NCBI GenBank assembly: GCA_963762965.1
Contig: CAVXME010000001.1
Location: 2,046,001 to 2,110,000, forward strand
Direction of reading: 5' to 3'
From: DATBAX01 sp963762965
GTDB lineage: Bacteria; Acidobacteriota; Terriglobia; Terriglobales; Acidobacteriaceae
DNA: 64,000 bases
Shown: one piece after another, positions 1 through 8,284 of the stretch
Position numbering within the stretch: position 1 is the first letter of the stretch
How the letters are laid out: every line of letters begins with the position of its first letter
The notes under the pieces: model-generated
The model's input: only the letters and a program-made list of their open reading frames with translations
Databases searched by the model: none
What the model was told of the DNA's origin: nothing
Translations under genes and position numbers: made by a program

Positions 1-663
1 CAGATAGAGCTTGTCCCGGTCCCGCATCACTCCGCTGAACGATTCCTGCGGATTGGCCGGCCAGACCGGCTGCGCGGACTCAGTGCCGAGGGGAGAACTA
101 TTCAGAACGATTTTGCCGTCCAGCCATATGTGAACGTGGCGGACTGCCCAGGCCTTTTCGCTGTGTCGCAGACCATCGATTAACGCGGCCTCGGGGTTCA
201 CGCCACGCTCCATGCGGGTTGCGATTCCATGGGCCAAAGCGGAATTGGCCGCGTCCAGGGTCTGTAGTTCAGAATTTAGCCCCGTTGTCACCACAAACGC
301 CGCAAACTGCCCTGCAAACAGATAGAAGGAACCAATCGCCAGGGCCACCAGCAGGACCACCGGGATCAGTCCGAAAAACACGTAGGTGACGATCAGCCGG
401 TTGCGCAGCCGCCACAGCATTTTGGCCCGCACCCAGCGGACCGCCAGGATCAGGAAGAGAACTGCAACCACGAAACTCAGAAAGGTCACCCAGCCACTCA
501 GCCCCTGTCCGTAGGAGCGCCTGAAGAACGCGAACAACTCCTGCATGCCGAACAGACCGAGATCGAGCCCGAATAAATACCAGGTAATGAACGCCAGCTT
601 GCTGGTGGGCAGCAAGCCCGCCTCGCTCAGTCGCAAACGCAGATAGCGATAGGGCAGCGCCAT
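1..663 (-). CDS. Membrane sensor-like protein, N-terminal 221 residues (gene runs off the window start)
   Basis: Open reading frame from an ATG at 663 down to base 1 without a stop, so the C-terminal part lies outside the window. Two clear membrane segments are visible at about residues 58-78 and 89-115, the second preceded by a basic stretch (LWRLRNRLIVTY). A soluble segment of about 100 residues follows, with no recognisable catalytic motif. This layout, a membrane anchor followed by an extracytoplasmic sensor region, is common in acidobacterial SpoIIE/PP2C phosphatases and histidine kinases, but the output domain is not visible. Function is therefore only inferred as signal transduction. 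It stands alone; a quasi-repeat rich in TCAGG/TTAGG steps lies just upstream. Confidence 0.7.
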   Translation of the reverse strand, partial: MALPYRYLRLRLSEAGLLPTSKLAFITWYLFGLDLGLFGMQELFAFFRRSYGQGLSGWVTFLSFVVAVLFLILAVRWVRAKMLWRLRNRLIVTYVFFGLIPVVLLVALAIGSFYLFAGQFAAFVVTTGLNSELQTLDAANSALAHGIATRMERGVNPEAALIDGLRHSEKAWAVRHVHIWLDGKIVLNSSPLGTESAQPVWPANPQESFSGVMRDRDKLYL

Positions 664-689
664 GGTAGAAAGGAATTATAGATGGAGAC

Positions 690-737
690 AGGTCTCAGGA
701 CTTAGGATTCAGGTTTCAGGTCTCAGGTCTTAGGATC
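690..737. repeat. Short quasi-periodic CAGG/TTAGG repeat
   Basis: Intergenic stretch built from slightly varying copies of tctcagg, cttagg and tttcagg. It resembles other degenerate 7-8 nt tandem units in this window (4719, 21319, 23824, 28540, 32644). No gene is visible here. Confidence 0.5.
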
Positions 738-794
738 AAGACGAATGCTCGACCTATCCCTGTGACCCAAGGCCTGCGACCCGAGACCGGCTTC

Positions 795-995
795 TTAAAT
801 CTCCGGATAGAAATCAAAGAACGCTTCCAGACTACTCTTCAGTTGTTTTTCAATTTCTTCCTTGCTGCCTTCCAGCACGTGCATGGTCACATGCGCCTCG
901 CGTCCATTTTTCAGTTTCAGGGTGGCATCGCCGATTTCGGAGATTTCCTCCGAGGGCAAAAGCCGCAATCCATAGATGAGGGTCAAATTCGCCAT
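795..995 (-). CDS. Small conserved-looking hypothetical protein (66 aa)
   Basis: A 66-residue ORF starting at ATG 995 with balanced composition: hydrophobic N-terminus, a Lys/Gly turn (KLKNGREAHVTMHV) and an acidic helix ending FFDFYPEI. It looks like a small alpha/beta protein, with no signal peptide and no known motif. It diverges from the secreted protein gene at 1038, with 42 bp between the starts. I do not recognise the family. The coding case rests on composition and on the absence of a better ORF on either strand here. Confidence 0.5.
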   Translation of the reverse strand: MANLTLIYGLRLLPSEEISEIGDATLKLKNGREAHVTMHVLEGSKEEIEKQLKSSLEAFFDFYPEI

Positions 996-1037
996 GACTC
1001 AATTCTATTCTCATTGGCCCGCCTGCTAAAATGCGCT

Positions 1038-1793
1038 GTGCTCCGAAAAACTTTGCCCATCCTGATCGCCCTCGGTTTTGCGCTATCGGCCGCAGCCCAG
1101 CAGCCGTCTCCACCATCTGCTCAGCCCCCGGTGAAAGTGAACGTGCTGAATGTGTGTTCGCCGTCGCCCGAAGAGCAGCAGGAAATTGCCGCCGCGCTGG
1201 CCCGCGTCCCTAAACAGCCGTTGTTCACCCAGGATTTCGAGGTCGACCGTGGCCGTTCCGTCCTCGACCAGAAGCCGACATTCCTCCAGCAAGGGGACAT
1301 GGCCCAGGTATCCTCAGGCTCGGCCACGGCCACGTGGGTGCGAATCCGCCGCGAATTTTCCGTGCAGGCCATGTTTTCGACGGTGCAATATTCCTTCAGC
1401 GAAGACGCCAAGGACATGGACGAAACCCTGGTTTTTCATGTCCGCGATCCTAAGGAGTTTCTCGAAGTCGCCATCGAGGACACGGCTTCGTCCGTGACCA
1501 CTCCCGCCGCCATGTTGACCACGAATACACCTGCGAACCGCATTAAATTGGAGCGCTTCGGCAAGTCGTCAGTGGTGCTGGCCCGCTGCCAGGGTACTGA
1601 AACCAGCGCCCCTCCGGACCAGAGCGCCTACGAACCGCTGTTTCAGACTGCCACTGCGATCGTGGCCAATTATCGCAGCCTGCTGGGTGCACCTCGCACC
1701 GTGCCCGACGAGCTGAACCGCTCGGACTTATTGGGAAAAACCAAGCCCGCGCCGAAGTCAGTGGCGAAAAAAGCTGCCGCGGCGCCTAAATGA
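1038..1793 (+). CDS. Secreted hypothetical protein (251 aa)
   Basis: The open frame extends upstream to 762, but the GTG at 1038 is preferred because it puts a classical signal peptide at the N-terminus (LRKTLPILIALGFALSAAAQQ, cleavage after AAA). The mature part starts Pro/Gln-rich and continues as a mixed beta-rich domain of about 200 residues, ending in a Lys/Ala-rich tail. A single Cys pair (NVCSPSP and LARCQG) could form a disulphide in the periplasm. No known domain recognised. No obvious operon partner: trxB starts 110 bp downstream with its own spacing. Confidence 0.65.
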   Translation: MLRKTLPILIALGFALSAAAQQPSPPSAQPPVKVNVLNVCSPSPEEQQEIAAALARVPKQPLFTQDFEVDRGRSVLDQKPTFLQQGDMAQVSSGSATATWVRIRREFSVQAMFSTVQYSFSEDAKDMDETLVFHVRDPKEFLEVAIEDTASSVTTPAAMLTTNTPANRIKLERFGKSSVVLARCQGTETSAPPDQSAYEPLFQTATAIVANYRSLLGAPRTVPDELNRSDLLGKTKPAPKSVAKKAAAAPK

Positions 1794-1903
1794 CGAATTC
1801 TCTCCCAGCGATCGTCTTGGCTGGCAATTTGCCTGACTGCATCCAAATCAGGCATCCGCAATCTAATGTTTAGCCGCACGCTTTTTTAGAATTGAGCAAT
1901 CAT

Positions 1904-2836
1904 ATGGAAAACGTCCGCAACGTCGTCATCATCGGCTCCGGTTGTGCCGGACATACTGCCGCCCTCTACAGCGCGCGTGCCAATCTCAAACCGCTGGTGC
2001 TCGAAGGCCACGAGCCCGGCGGACAACTCGCTATCACCACCCTGGTGGAAAATTTCCCCGGCTTTCCGGAAGGCATTCAAGGCCCGGAGCTGATCGACAA
2101 CATGCGCAAGCAGGCCTCGCGCTTCGGTGCCGAATACCAGCACGGACACGTCACCAGCGCCGACCTCGGCCAGCGTCCCTTCAAGCTGCACGTGGGCCAT
2201 CAAGTCGTGCACACGCGCACCCTCATCATCGCCACCGGCGCTTCGGCCCGCTGGTTGGGAGTGCCGGGCGAGCAGGCGCTCATCGGACACGGCGTTTCTT
2301 CCTGTGCCACGTGTGACGGCTTTTTCTTCTCCGGCAAGGAAATCACTGTAATTGGCGGCGGCGATTCCGCCATGGAAGAAGCCATCTTCCTTACCCGCTT
2401 CGCCACCAAAGTCACGCTCATTCATCGCCGCGACCAGTTCCGCGCTTCCAAAATCATGCTCGAGCGCGCCCAGCACAACGACAAGATCAATTTATTGACC
2501 GACACCATGGTCGAAGAAGTGAATGACGTTTCCAAAAAAGAAGTCACCAGCCTCAAGCTGCGAAATTCAAAGTCGGGCAAAGTTTGGGATTTCCCCACCA
2601 GCGCCATGTTTCTCGGCATCGGCCACATTCCCAACGCGAAAATTTTCGAAGGCCAGCTCGACGCCGACAAAGACGGTTATCTCAAGACCCACAATCACGT
2701 ATTCACTCGCGTCCACGGCGTCTATGCTTGCGGCGATGTGCAGGACCGCCGTTACCGCCAGGCCATCACCGCCGCAGGTTCGGGATGCATGGCCGCGCTG
2801 GAAGTGGAAAAGTTTTTAGAAGAGCACCCAGAGTAA
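1904..2836 (+). CDS. trxB: Thioredoxin reductase (NADPH)
   Basis: Reduces thioredoxin with NADPH through FAD and a redox disulphide in the cytoplasm. The FAD dinucleotide fold is at the N-terminus (VVIIGSGCAGHTAA), the CATC active site at about residues 134-137, the NADPH fold follows (VIGGGDSAMEEA), and the C-terminal FAD motif is GVYACGDVQD. The 310-residue length is typical for the low-molecular-weight family. ATG 1904 is preferred over the in-frame TTG at 1892. The UBP zinc-finger gene follows after 124 bp. No thioredoxin gene is adjacent. Confidence 0.93.
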   Translation: MENVRNVVIIGSGCAGHTAALYSARANLKPLVLEGHEPGGQLAITTLVENFPGFPEGIQGPELIDNMRKQASRFGAEYQHGHVTSADLGQRPFKLHVGHQVVHTRTLIIATGASARWLGVPGEQALIGHGVSSCATCDGFFFSGKEITVIGGGDSAMEEAIFLTRFATKVTLIHRRDQFRASKIMLERAQHNDKINLLTDTMVEEVNDVSKKEVTSLKLRNSKSGKVWDFPTSAMFLGIGHIPNAKIFEGQLDADKDGYLKTHNHVFTRVHGVYACGDVQDRRYRQAITAAGSGCMAALEVEKFLEEHPE

Positions 2837-2848
2837 GAAGTTTAAAAA

Positions 2849-2900
2849 CCCTGTCATCCTGAACGAAGCGTTCTTTGCGTAGTGAAGGACCTGTGCATTT
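2849..2900. repeat. Dispersed 'TGTCATCCTGA...GAAGGACC' repeat
   Basis: Intergenic copy of a repeat beginning TGTCATCCTGAACGAAGCG and ending GTGAAGGACC. Related copies lie at 19672-19734, 19826-19888, 32345-32419 and 62364-62425. It has no coding content and lies between trxB and the zinc-finger gene. Confidence 0.6.
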
Positions 2901-2960
2901 TCGGTCCGCCGAAGCTTGCTTACTAAAATTAATTTTGATCGCGAAGTCCGGAGGTGACTC

Positions 2961-3227
2961 ATGCCCCACGCAACCGCAACCTGTCCTCACGTCAAAGAAA
3001 TCAAGAAAGTAACTCCCAGCGGCGACGGCTGCAAGGAATGCCTGGAGATGGGCGATACCTGGGTCCACCTTCGCGAATGTCTCATCTGCGGCCACGTGGG
3101 CTGCTGCGATTCCTCCAAGAATAAGCACGCCACCAAGCACTTCCACCAGACCAAGCACCCCATCATGCAATCCTTCGAGCCGGGAGAGAACTGGAAGTGG
3201 TGCTACGTGGACGAAATGTTCTTGTAA
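2961..3227 (+). CDS. UBP-type zinc finger domain protein
   Basis: An 88-residue protein that is essentially one ZnF-UBP domain, with ordered Cys/His ligands: CPH near residue 8, CKEC, CLICGHVGCC and a run of histidines (KHATKHFHQTKHP). In eukaryotes the domain binds the C-terminus of free ubiquitin. The role of stand-alone bacterial copies is unknown, although they are often found near redox or thioredoxin genes, as here next to trxB. The ATG at 2961 follows GGAGGTGACTC, an excellent ribosome binding site. Zinc binding is well supported by the motif; the partner is not. Confidence 0.85.
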   Translation: MPHATATCPHVKEIKKVTPSGDGCKECLEMGDTWVHLRECLICGHVGCCDSSKNKHATKHFHQTKHPIMQSFEPGENWKWCYVDEMFL

Positions 3228-3321
3228 TAGCGTGAAATGGACTCAACCAGAAGGAATTACCAAAGGGTGTGACCGTCGTTATCTTCCCGTTATGGAACTA
3301 AGGAGTTAAGCTGCGGTTACT

Positions 3322-3669
3322 GTGTTTACCCGGACCCATAGTACTGTCTTTGCCATTTGCCTTCTGTTGACCACGGTAGTAGCCAATTCCCAGCCTTCGT
3401 TTGCGCAGGAAAGCCCGGACGCGGGCAGCCGCAAGGTGGTCACCCGAGTTACGCCTCAGTATCCCACCTGGGCCCGCAGCATGAATCTGAAAGGCATCGT
3501 GAAGGTGGAGGCCGTTGTCGAGGGCAATGGCACCGTCAAAACCGTGGAATTGAAGGGTGGTCATCCGGTTCTGGCCCAATCGGCGATGAATGCCGTCCGT
3601 CAATGGAAATGGGAACCGGCTTCGCATGAGTCGAGAGAATACATCGAAGTGAGATTCGATCCGCAGTAA
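3322..3669 (+). CDS. Small secreted TonB C-terminal domain protein
   Basis: A 115-residue protein with an N-terminal signal segment (about residues 9-29, ending SFA-QE) followed directly by a TonB C-terminal domain: VTPQYPTWARSMNLKG, then VKVEAVVEGNG, then the typical AMNAVRQWKWEPA. There is no long proline-rich periplasmic spacer, so it is not a classical energy-coupling TonB. Such mini-TonB proteins are numerous in Acidobacteriota and their role is unclear. GTG start at 3322, with AGGAG about 16 nt upstream, which is rather far. Monocistronic. Confidence 0.8.
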   Translation: MFTRTHSTVFAICLLLTTVVANSQPSFAQESPDAGSRKVVTRVTPQYPTWARSMNLKGIVKVEAVVEGNGTVKTVELKGGHPVLAQSAMNAVRQWKWEPASHESREYIEVRFDPQ

Positions 3670-3788
3670 ATCCTATTTAGCTGGCTCCTCGTCCGTCACT
3701 CCATTGCCATCGTTGTGATACAAATTCCTGTGATCTTCATGTGCGCGGCGGGCATTCATAATCCCAGTTTTTCAAAGATCGAGACGAC

Positions 3789-4715
3789 GTGCTAAGGGCG
3801 CTCTTCATTTCTCTCTCCGAGAGCCGCTCCCTGCGCTCCGTGGCCGAGCGCTCCTCCATCGGCCGCCGCATCTCCAGCCGCTTTGTGGCCGGCACCGGCG
3901 TGCCAGACGCGCTCCGCGCCACCCAGAACGTCAATCAAGCCGGCCCCAGCGTTTCCATTGATAACCTTGGCGAGAATGTAACCAACGCCGAAGAAGCCCG
4001 GGACAGCGCCCAGCTCTACCATCAGTTGCTCGACGAAATCGCCACCCGCCAGCTCAATGCCAACGTCAGCCTGAAACTCACCCACATGGGCCTCGATGTG
4101 GACGAAAAACTGGCTCGCGATTTGGTCACGGCGCTGGTCCAGAAAGCCGCAGCCATGACGCCTCGCAACTTCGTCCGCGTGGATATGGAAGGCTCACCCT
4201 ACACCCAGCGCACCCTCGATTTCGTCCATGAGCTGCATCGTATTCCAGGAAATCAGGGTTGTGTCGGCGCCGTCATCCAGTCCTACCTGCGCCGCTCGGA
4301 AGAAGACGTGGAGAAGTTGCTGGCCGAGCGGATTCGTATTCGCCTCTGTAAAGGCGCGTACAAGGAAGTAGAAGACATTGCTTTTCAGAAGAAATCCGAA
4401 GTTGACGCGAATTACGTCAAGCTGATGAAAATCCTGATGAAGAGTGGCGTCTACCACGGCCTGGCGACGCATGACGAAAACATCATCAATCAAGCCAAAG
4501 CCTTCGCCACCATGGAAAGAATTTCTCGCGATGCCTTCGAATTTCAGATGCTCTACGGCATCCGCCGCGATCTGCAACAGCGCCTGGTACGCGACGGCTG
4601 GCGCATGCGCGTGTACATCCCCTTCGGCGCCGAGTGGTATCCCTACTTCATGCGCCGTTTGGCCGAGCGCCCCGCCAACGCACTATTCGTAGCCAGGAAT
4701 TTGCTGCGGAAGTAA
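3789..4715 (+). CDS. putA: Proline dehydrogenase (monofunctional PutA/ProDH)
   Basis: FAD-dependent oxidation of proline to pyrroline-5-carboxylate, feeding electrons to quinone. The 308-residue protein matches the single-domain bacterial ProDH, not the long bifunctional PutA. Seen: SLKLTHMGLD in the first barrel strands, RLCKGAYKEVED, ATHDENII, and the C-terminal FQMLYGIRRDLQQRL followed by RVYIPFGAEWYPYFMRRLAERP, which in the family binds FAD and substrate. GTG start at 3789. No P5C dehydrogenase gene is adjacent, so the second step must be encoded elsewhere. Confidence 0.92.
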   Translation: MLRALFISLSESRSLRSVAERSSIGRRISSRFVAGTGVPDALRATQNVNQAGPSVSIDNLGENVTNAEEARDSAQLYHQLLDEIATRQLNANVSLKLTHMGLDVDEKLARDLVTALVQKAAAMTPRNFVRVDMEGSPYTQRTLDFVHELHRIPGNQGCVGAVIQSYLRRSEEDVEKLLAERIRIRLCKGAYKEVEDIAFQKKSEVDANYVKLMKILMKSGVYHGLATHDENIINQAKAFATMERISRDAFEFQMLYGIRRDLQQRLVRDGWRMRVYIPFGAEWYPYFMRRLAERPANALFVARNLLRK

Positions 4716-4718
4716 AAA

Positions 4719-4850
4719 GCTGTCAGCTATCAGCCATCAGCCATCAGCTAGACCTTTTCAAGCTAGGCGGACAGCCGAGGCGGCTGTCGCTACGCGAGTT
4801 GTGGTGGATTTCGAGATTTAGCTGATGGCTGACGGCTGAGAGCTGACGGC
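4719..4850. repeat. Quasi-tandem CAGCTATCAGCCAT repeat plus GACAGCCG hairpin
   Basis: Between putA and the DUF3106 gene lie tandem 7-mers of the type cagctat/cagccat (4725-4750), repeated in reverse orientation at 4818-4850. They flank a perfect 8-bp hairpin GACAGCCG-agg-CGGCTGTC at 4770-4788. It could form a transcription barrier between the two convergent genes, but there is no T-run. Confidence 0.55.
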
Positions 4851-4854
4851 CGCC

Positions 4855-5493
4855 CTACTGCGGCCCCTCGGGCGGGGCCAGTGGAAGCTGTGAAATCCCC
4901 CGCAGCATGTCCCGTTCCTGCGGCGAGTACTGGCTGAAGCGTCCGGATTCAATCTCCCGCTGCCGCGCCTCGGGTGGCATTCCGCGCATGGCGTGGACTG
5001 CGTTTTGCATGGCCTGGCGGCGGTCCGGAGGCAGGTCCTTCCATTGCGAGAACAACTGCCGCGCCGTGTCTTTCTGTTGCGGCGTCAGGTGCTCCCAAGT
5101 TTCCATGCGATTCAGCACCCGCTGCTGCTGTTCGGGAGGACGGGTGTTGAAATGTTGCAGCCGCTGTTGCAGTTGTTGCTGCCGCTCCGGCGTAAGCCTG
5201 CGAAACTGCGGATCGTTCTCCAGTGCTCTCCTCTGCTGTTCGGGAGACACGCCTCGATACTGCCGCAACCACTGGCCCGAATGCGGCCCCGGACGGCTGT
5301 AAGGCTGATTGGGCGTCCGGTACGCTGGCGGCCGATTGGCAGGTTGACTGGGTTGCCGATAGGCAGGCTGACTCTGCCGGGCCGGGGGTGCCGCGTGACG
5401 CTGTTCTCGCGCCAGGGACGGAGCAGCGCCGACCAGCGTCAATACAAGCACGCTGACTGCCGCCCGCACCGTACTATGTTTTCCCCGGAACAT
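4855..5493 (-). CDS. DUF3106 domain secreted protein of a sigma/anti-sigma operon
   Basis: Signal peptide (VRAAVSVLVLTLVGAAPSLA) followed by a Pro/Gln-rich linker and about 130 residues rich in Gln, Arg and Leu. The repeated pattern L(S/T)PEQQ or LPPDRRQ is typical of DUF3106. It is the third gene after the sigma and anti-sigma genes (gap 30 bp), so it is probably co-transcribed. This is a widespread arrangement in Acidobacteriota and Proteobacteria; the molecular function is unknown, perhaps a periplasmic stress-related chaperone-like helical protein. ATG 5493 is chosen over GTG 5517 because GAGAAGG sits 8 nt upstream of it. Confidence 0.75.
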   Translation of the reverse strand: MFRGKHSTVRAAVSVLVLTLVGAAPSLAREQRHAAPPARQSQPAYRQPSQPANRPPAYRTPNQPYSRPGPHSGQWLRQYRGVSPEQQRRALENDPQFRRLTPERQQQLQQRLQHFNTRPPEQQQRVLNRMETWEHLTPQQKDTARQLFSQWKDLPPDRRQAMQNAVHAMRGMPPEARQREIESGRFSQYSPQERDMLRGISQLPLAPPEGPQ

Positions 5494-5523
5494 TTCCCCC
5501 GCCTTCTCATCACCCACTGCTGA

Positions 5524-5994
5524 CTACGGATTCGCCGATACATCCGACTGCACTTGCAACTCATCGAGCACATCAAAATCCGAATACAAATCATGGTTCT
5601 TGTCGAGCGCTTGCAAATCTCCCACCGGCGTGCCGATCTCCGCTACCGGAGAAGCATCCACCGGCGGCTTGCCGCCATCGTTCTGGAACAACGTCACGCC
5701 CACCACCATTGCCAGGGCCAGCGAGAGTGCGAACGCGGGCTTGCGAACCCAGTGCAACCAGCCCACTGGCTGCTTAGCCGCTTCCTCCCGCAAACGCGCA
5801 TGCAGTCGCGTATCAAAATACGGGGAAGGCTCAGGCGCCTGCCACTCATCGAGCAGCGCCATGGTCTGGCGAAACTCGTTCAACTTCTCCGTGCACCCGG
5901 CGCAGGAGTGAATGTGATCGTTCACTTCGGGCGTGGCCGCGCTCAATCCGGCGGCCAGGTCCGGCATCAATTCGCGAATGTCTTTGCAGTTCAT
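5524..5994 (-). CDS. Anti-sigma factor, zinc-finger (zf-HC2) type, single-pass membrane protein
   Basis: N-terminal HxxxCxxC zinc motif (HIHSCAGC, about residue 30) characteristic of anti-sigma domains that hold ECF sigma factors. A Pro-rich linker, one membrane helix (FALSLALAMVVGVTLF) and an acidic periplasmic tail of about 55 residues follow. The gene starts 29 bp after the sigma factor stop, so the two are expressed together, and the protein presumably sequesters that sigma at the membrane. ATG 5994 has AAGGA 7 nt upstream and is preferred to the GTG at 6012. Confidence 0.85.
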   Translation of the reverse strand: MNCKDIRELMPDLAAGLSAATPEVNDHIHSCAGCTEKLNEFRQTMALLDEWQAPEPSPYFDTRLHARLREEAAKQPVGWLHWVRKPAFALSLALAMVVGVTLFQNDGGKPPVDASPVAEIGTPVGDLQALDKNHDLYSDFDVLDELQVQSDVSANP

Positions 5995-6023
5995 AACCAT
6001 TTCCTTCTTCACTCACAAACTTC

Positions 6024-6827
6024 TTACACAAACTCTTTAAGCTGCTCACGCAACGTCTCATATGCGCGGAACAGCAACGACTTGGTGGCAGACTCACTCA
6101 GTTTCAAAACTTCGGCAATCTGCTTGTAATCCATCTGCTGATACTTGTGCATGGCCACCGCCATTCTCTGCCGCTCCGGCAGCGCCTGCACCTTCTGGCG
6201 GATCGCCGCCAGCCGTTCCCGCCGTACCAGATCTTCTTCCGCCGTCAACGAGCCATCGGCCAGATCCATGGTCTGCCCGGTGTCGGCGTCCGGCTCATCC
6301 AGATTCACCGTGTTCTCGGGACGCTCATGCCGCGTGTCGCGCGCATGATTCACCGCCAAATTAGTCGCGATGCGATACAACCACGTCGTGAACTTCGCGC
6401 TGGCTTCGTAACTCTCTCGCGAACGATACACCCGCAGAAAAACTTCCTGCGCCAAATCTTCCGCGACGGCGGAATTATGCGCCATGCGGAACATGAAACT
6501 CACCATCGGCCGGCGATACTTCTGTACCAGGTACTCGAACGCCGAGTCATCCCCGGTTTTCACCCGCAGCATGATGTCGGCATCGCTGGTGGTCTCAGGG
6601 GACACACCGGCGGCTGCGACGGCATCCTGGGTGGCGCCCGCCATCCCGAGCAACCCGCGATTCATGGCAATGCTGCTCACACTGGAATGAACCCGTTCCG
6701 CAGCCGGAAGTTGCGCTTCGTCCGGCTCCGGCGGCAGCCCCGAAGTCCCATCCGGAGAGGAAGGTACAGGCGTTTTCACGGGTTTGCTGTTGCCGGTCAT
6801 CGGATGGCTGCGGTAAGTCTCCCCCAT
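6024..6827 (-). CDS. ECF-type RNA polymerase sigma factor
   Basis: Region 2 is clear (DSAFEYLVQKYRRPMVSFM, EDLAQEVFLRVYR, FTTWLYRIATNLAVNH), and region 4 has the helix-turn-helix MDYKQIAEVLKLSESATKS. The protein is 267 residues because an unusual low-complexity N-terminal extension of about 85 residues, rich in Pro/Ser/Thr, precedes region 2. The start may therefore lie downstream (ATG 6800 is also possible). First gene of the sigma / anti-sigma / DUF3106 operon; the signal sensed cannot be read from the sequence. Probably autoregulated, as is common in the family. Confidence 0.9.
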   Translation of the reverse strand: MGETYRSHPMTGNSKPVKTPVPSSPDGTSGLPPEPDEAQLPAAERVHSSVSSIAMNRGLLGMAGATQDAVAAAGVSPETTSDADIMLRVKTGDDSAFEYLVQKYRRPMVSFMFRMAHNSAVAEDLAQEVFLRVYRSRESYEASAKFTTWLYRIATNLAVNHARDTRHERPENTVNLDEPDADTGQTMDLADGSLTAEEDLVRRERLAAIRQKVQALPERQRMAVAMHKYQQMDYKQIAEVLKLSESATKSLLFRAYETLREQLKEFV

Positions 6828-6883
6828 GCCGGTTTCGGCTACAGCCGGGGGAGCTGCCCGGGACTAGGCTAACACGCCCAAAG

Positions 6884-6912
6884 GTCACAGAAAACTGTTC
6901 ATTTGCTACAAT
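6884..6912 (+). promoter_or_regulatory. Possible promoter of tRNA-Val
   Basis: TACAAT at 6907-6912 lies 20 bp before the tRNA 5' end, with a weak -35 (GTCACA, 6884-6889) at 17 bp spacing. The position suits a tRNA promoter; the -35 match is poor. Confidence 0.35.
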
Positions 6913-6931
6913 ATAGCGGCTGATCCCTTGC

Positions 6932-7006
6932 GGGCGCTTAACTCAGCGGTAGAGTGCCACCTTCACACGGTGGAAGTCATAGGTTCGAATCCTATAGCGC
7001 CCACCA
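6932..7006 (+). tRNA. tRNA-Val (anticodon CAC)
   Basis: Full cloverleaf read by eye: acceptor stem GGGCGCT/AGCGCCC, D arm with ACTC/GAGT, anticodon stem CCACC/GGTGG with loop TTCACAC (anticodon CAC, reading GTG), T arm ATAGG-TTCGAAT-CCTAT, and an encoded ACCA 3' end. 75 nt, no variable-arm extension. It lies between the divergent sigma-factor operon and a convergent methyltransferase-like gene. Confidence 0.95.
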
Positions 7007-7162
7007 TCGAAATTACCGCCGTAACCCCTGTTAGTGACCCCGGTTCCCGACTAAAGACAGCGAGGAGCTCCGGCGAAGGGAAGGGCCCGACTTCCAGCCG
7101 TGCCGTGAATCTGTCCGATTCGAACCCGCGCTTCAGCGCCTGAGGTCTAGCTCGAAAGGTTC

Positions 7163-7834
7163 CTAGCCGACCCGTGGCAGCAGCGCCCCGGTGCGCCCGC
7201 GATATTCACGAAACTCCACTCCAAAGCGCGATTCCAGCAAATTGTCTTCCTCGCGAATTCGAATGGTCACGAAGGCGGCCGCCACCAGCAGAATCGGCCA
7301 GACCAACACGCTGGCGAACACCAGCGCAAACCCCGACGCAGCCAGCAACAGACTTAAATAAAGCGGATGCCGGACTATTCCGTAAATCCCCGACTGCACC
7401 AGCTGATGGTCGTCCTGCAAAGTGACATACGCGCTGAAATGCCGCCCGAGTTTTGCCAGTGCCAGCAGCCGAACGGCGATCCCAAGACAACACATCACCA
7501 AACCGAGATACCGGAGGAACGGATGCTGAGTGAATCTGAGCATCTCCCGCCGATCGGCAAAAGGCAGGAACCAGACCAGGAAGAGTGACGTCAAAACCAA
7601 AACCAGCAAAACCAAAGTTTGACTTCCCACCACCGAACGCCCTCGCCGCAGCGGTTGCAAATCGAGTTGAAACCGCAAGACCAATCCAGCGCCCAGAACT
7701 ATGGCAGCGATCAATCCCGCGCGCGCTGGATGGCTGAAAAAACCTCTCCAGTCATCCCATCCCCATCCCGCCAGCGTTAATAGCAGAAACGGGATGAGTT
7801 GAACGGCCAGGATTGCAAATCTTCGCAGCGTCAT
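7163..7834 (-). CDS. Isoprenylcysteine carboxyl methyltransferase-like (ICMT/PEMT) membrane protein
   Basis: About five or six membrane helices, with the family signature in the C-terminal half: SGIYGIVRHPLYLSLLLAAS, then IRIREEDNLLESRFGVEFREY. These are the SAM- and headgroup-binding elements of the ICMT/phospholipid methyltransferase superfamily. Bacterial members methylate lipids or unknown small substrates at the membrane; the substrate here cannot be told. The open frame continues upstream to 8209, but the ATG at 7834 (or 7879) gives a sensible N-terminal membrane helix. Monocistronic; the S53 peptidase gene diverges upstream. Confidence 0.8.
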   Translation of the reverse strand: MTLRRFAILAVQLIPFLLLTLAGWGWDDWRGFFSHPARAGLIAAIVLGAGLVLRFQLDLQPLRRGRSVVGSQTLVLLVLVLTSLFLVWFLPFADRREMLRFTQHPFLRYLGLVMCCLGIAVRLLALAKLGRHFSAYVTLQDDHQLVQSGIYGIVRHPLYLSLLLAASGFALVFASVLVWPILLVAAAFVTIRIREEDNLLESRFGVEFREYRGRTGALLPRVG

Positions 7835-7933
7835 GAGAAGTTCGAAAAGAACAACGCGACCCAGGCTCCAGCTTCTCATAATCACAAGTGCTCGCGTTGG
7901 CGGCCTACCCGGCGGGCGGGTTATTCTTATTTT

Positions 7934-8092
7934 ATGAATTCTCCCATCCGCCCACTTCGTCCCCACGCCAGCGTGCCGCCCATTCCCATGGGTTGCCTGA
8001 CCGCGCTGCTGCTTCTTCCCATTCAAATTCTGTTCCTGCCCGTGACCCTGATCGGACGTCTTCTCACCCAGGCGGCAAATCGCAGCTCGTAA
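7934..8092 (+). CDS. Possible small membrane protein (52 aa)
   Basis: ATG at 7934 opens a 52-residue frame with one strongly hydrophobic helix (GCLTALLLLPIQILFLPVTL) and a short polar tail. It lies between the ICMT-like gene and the S53 peptidase gene. There is no good ribosome binding site; TTATTTTATG precedes the start. It could be a chance ORF; the single well-formed helix is the main argument for it. Confidence 0.35.
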   Translation: MNSPIRPLRPHASVPPIPMGCLTALLLLPIQILFLPVTLIGRLLTQAANRSS

Positions 8093-8284
8093 ATATTGGT
8101 CATCGGTTATCTCTTCCAGTGGTTCACCTGCTTCCGTAACCGCAGCAAACCTGATCGCGCAGCTACTATTTCTGGTGTAAGCAATTTGTAAAAAGTGTTC
8201 CATGTACATCTTTCGTGGACCGCTTTGAATCCACTGTTAGATACGACTAGATACGACAAGTTTGTTTTGAGGGAGGAAATTTCC

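Noticed and set aside
1886..2476. 196-residue minus-strand ORF inside trxB
   Set aside because: Antisense shadow; trxB motifs are intact on the plus strand.
6928..7143. 71-residue ORF over the tRNA-Val
   Set aside because: Most of it is the tRNA gene itself.
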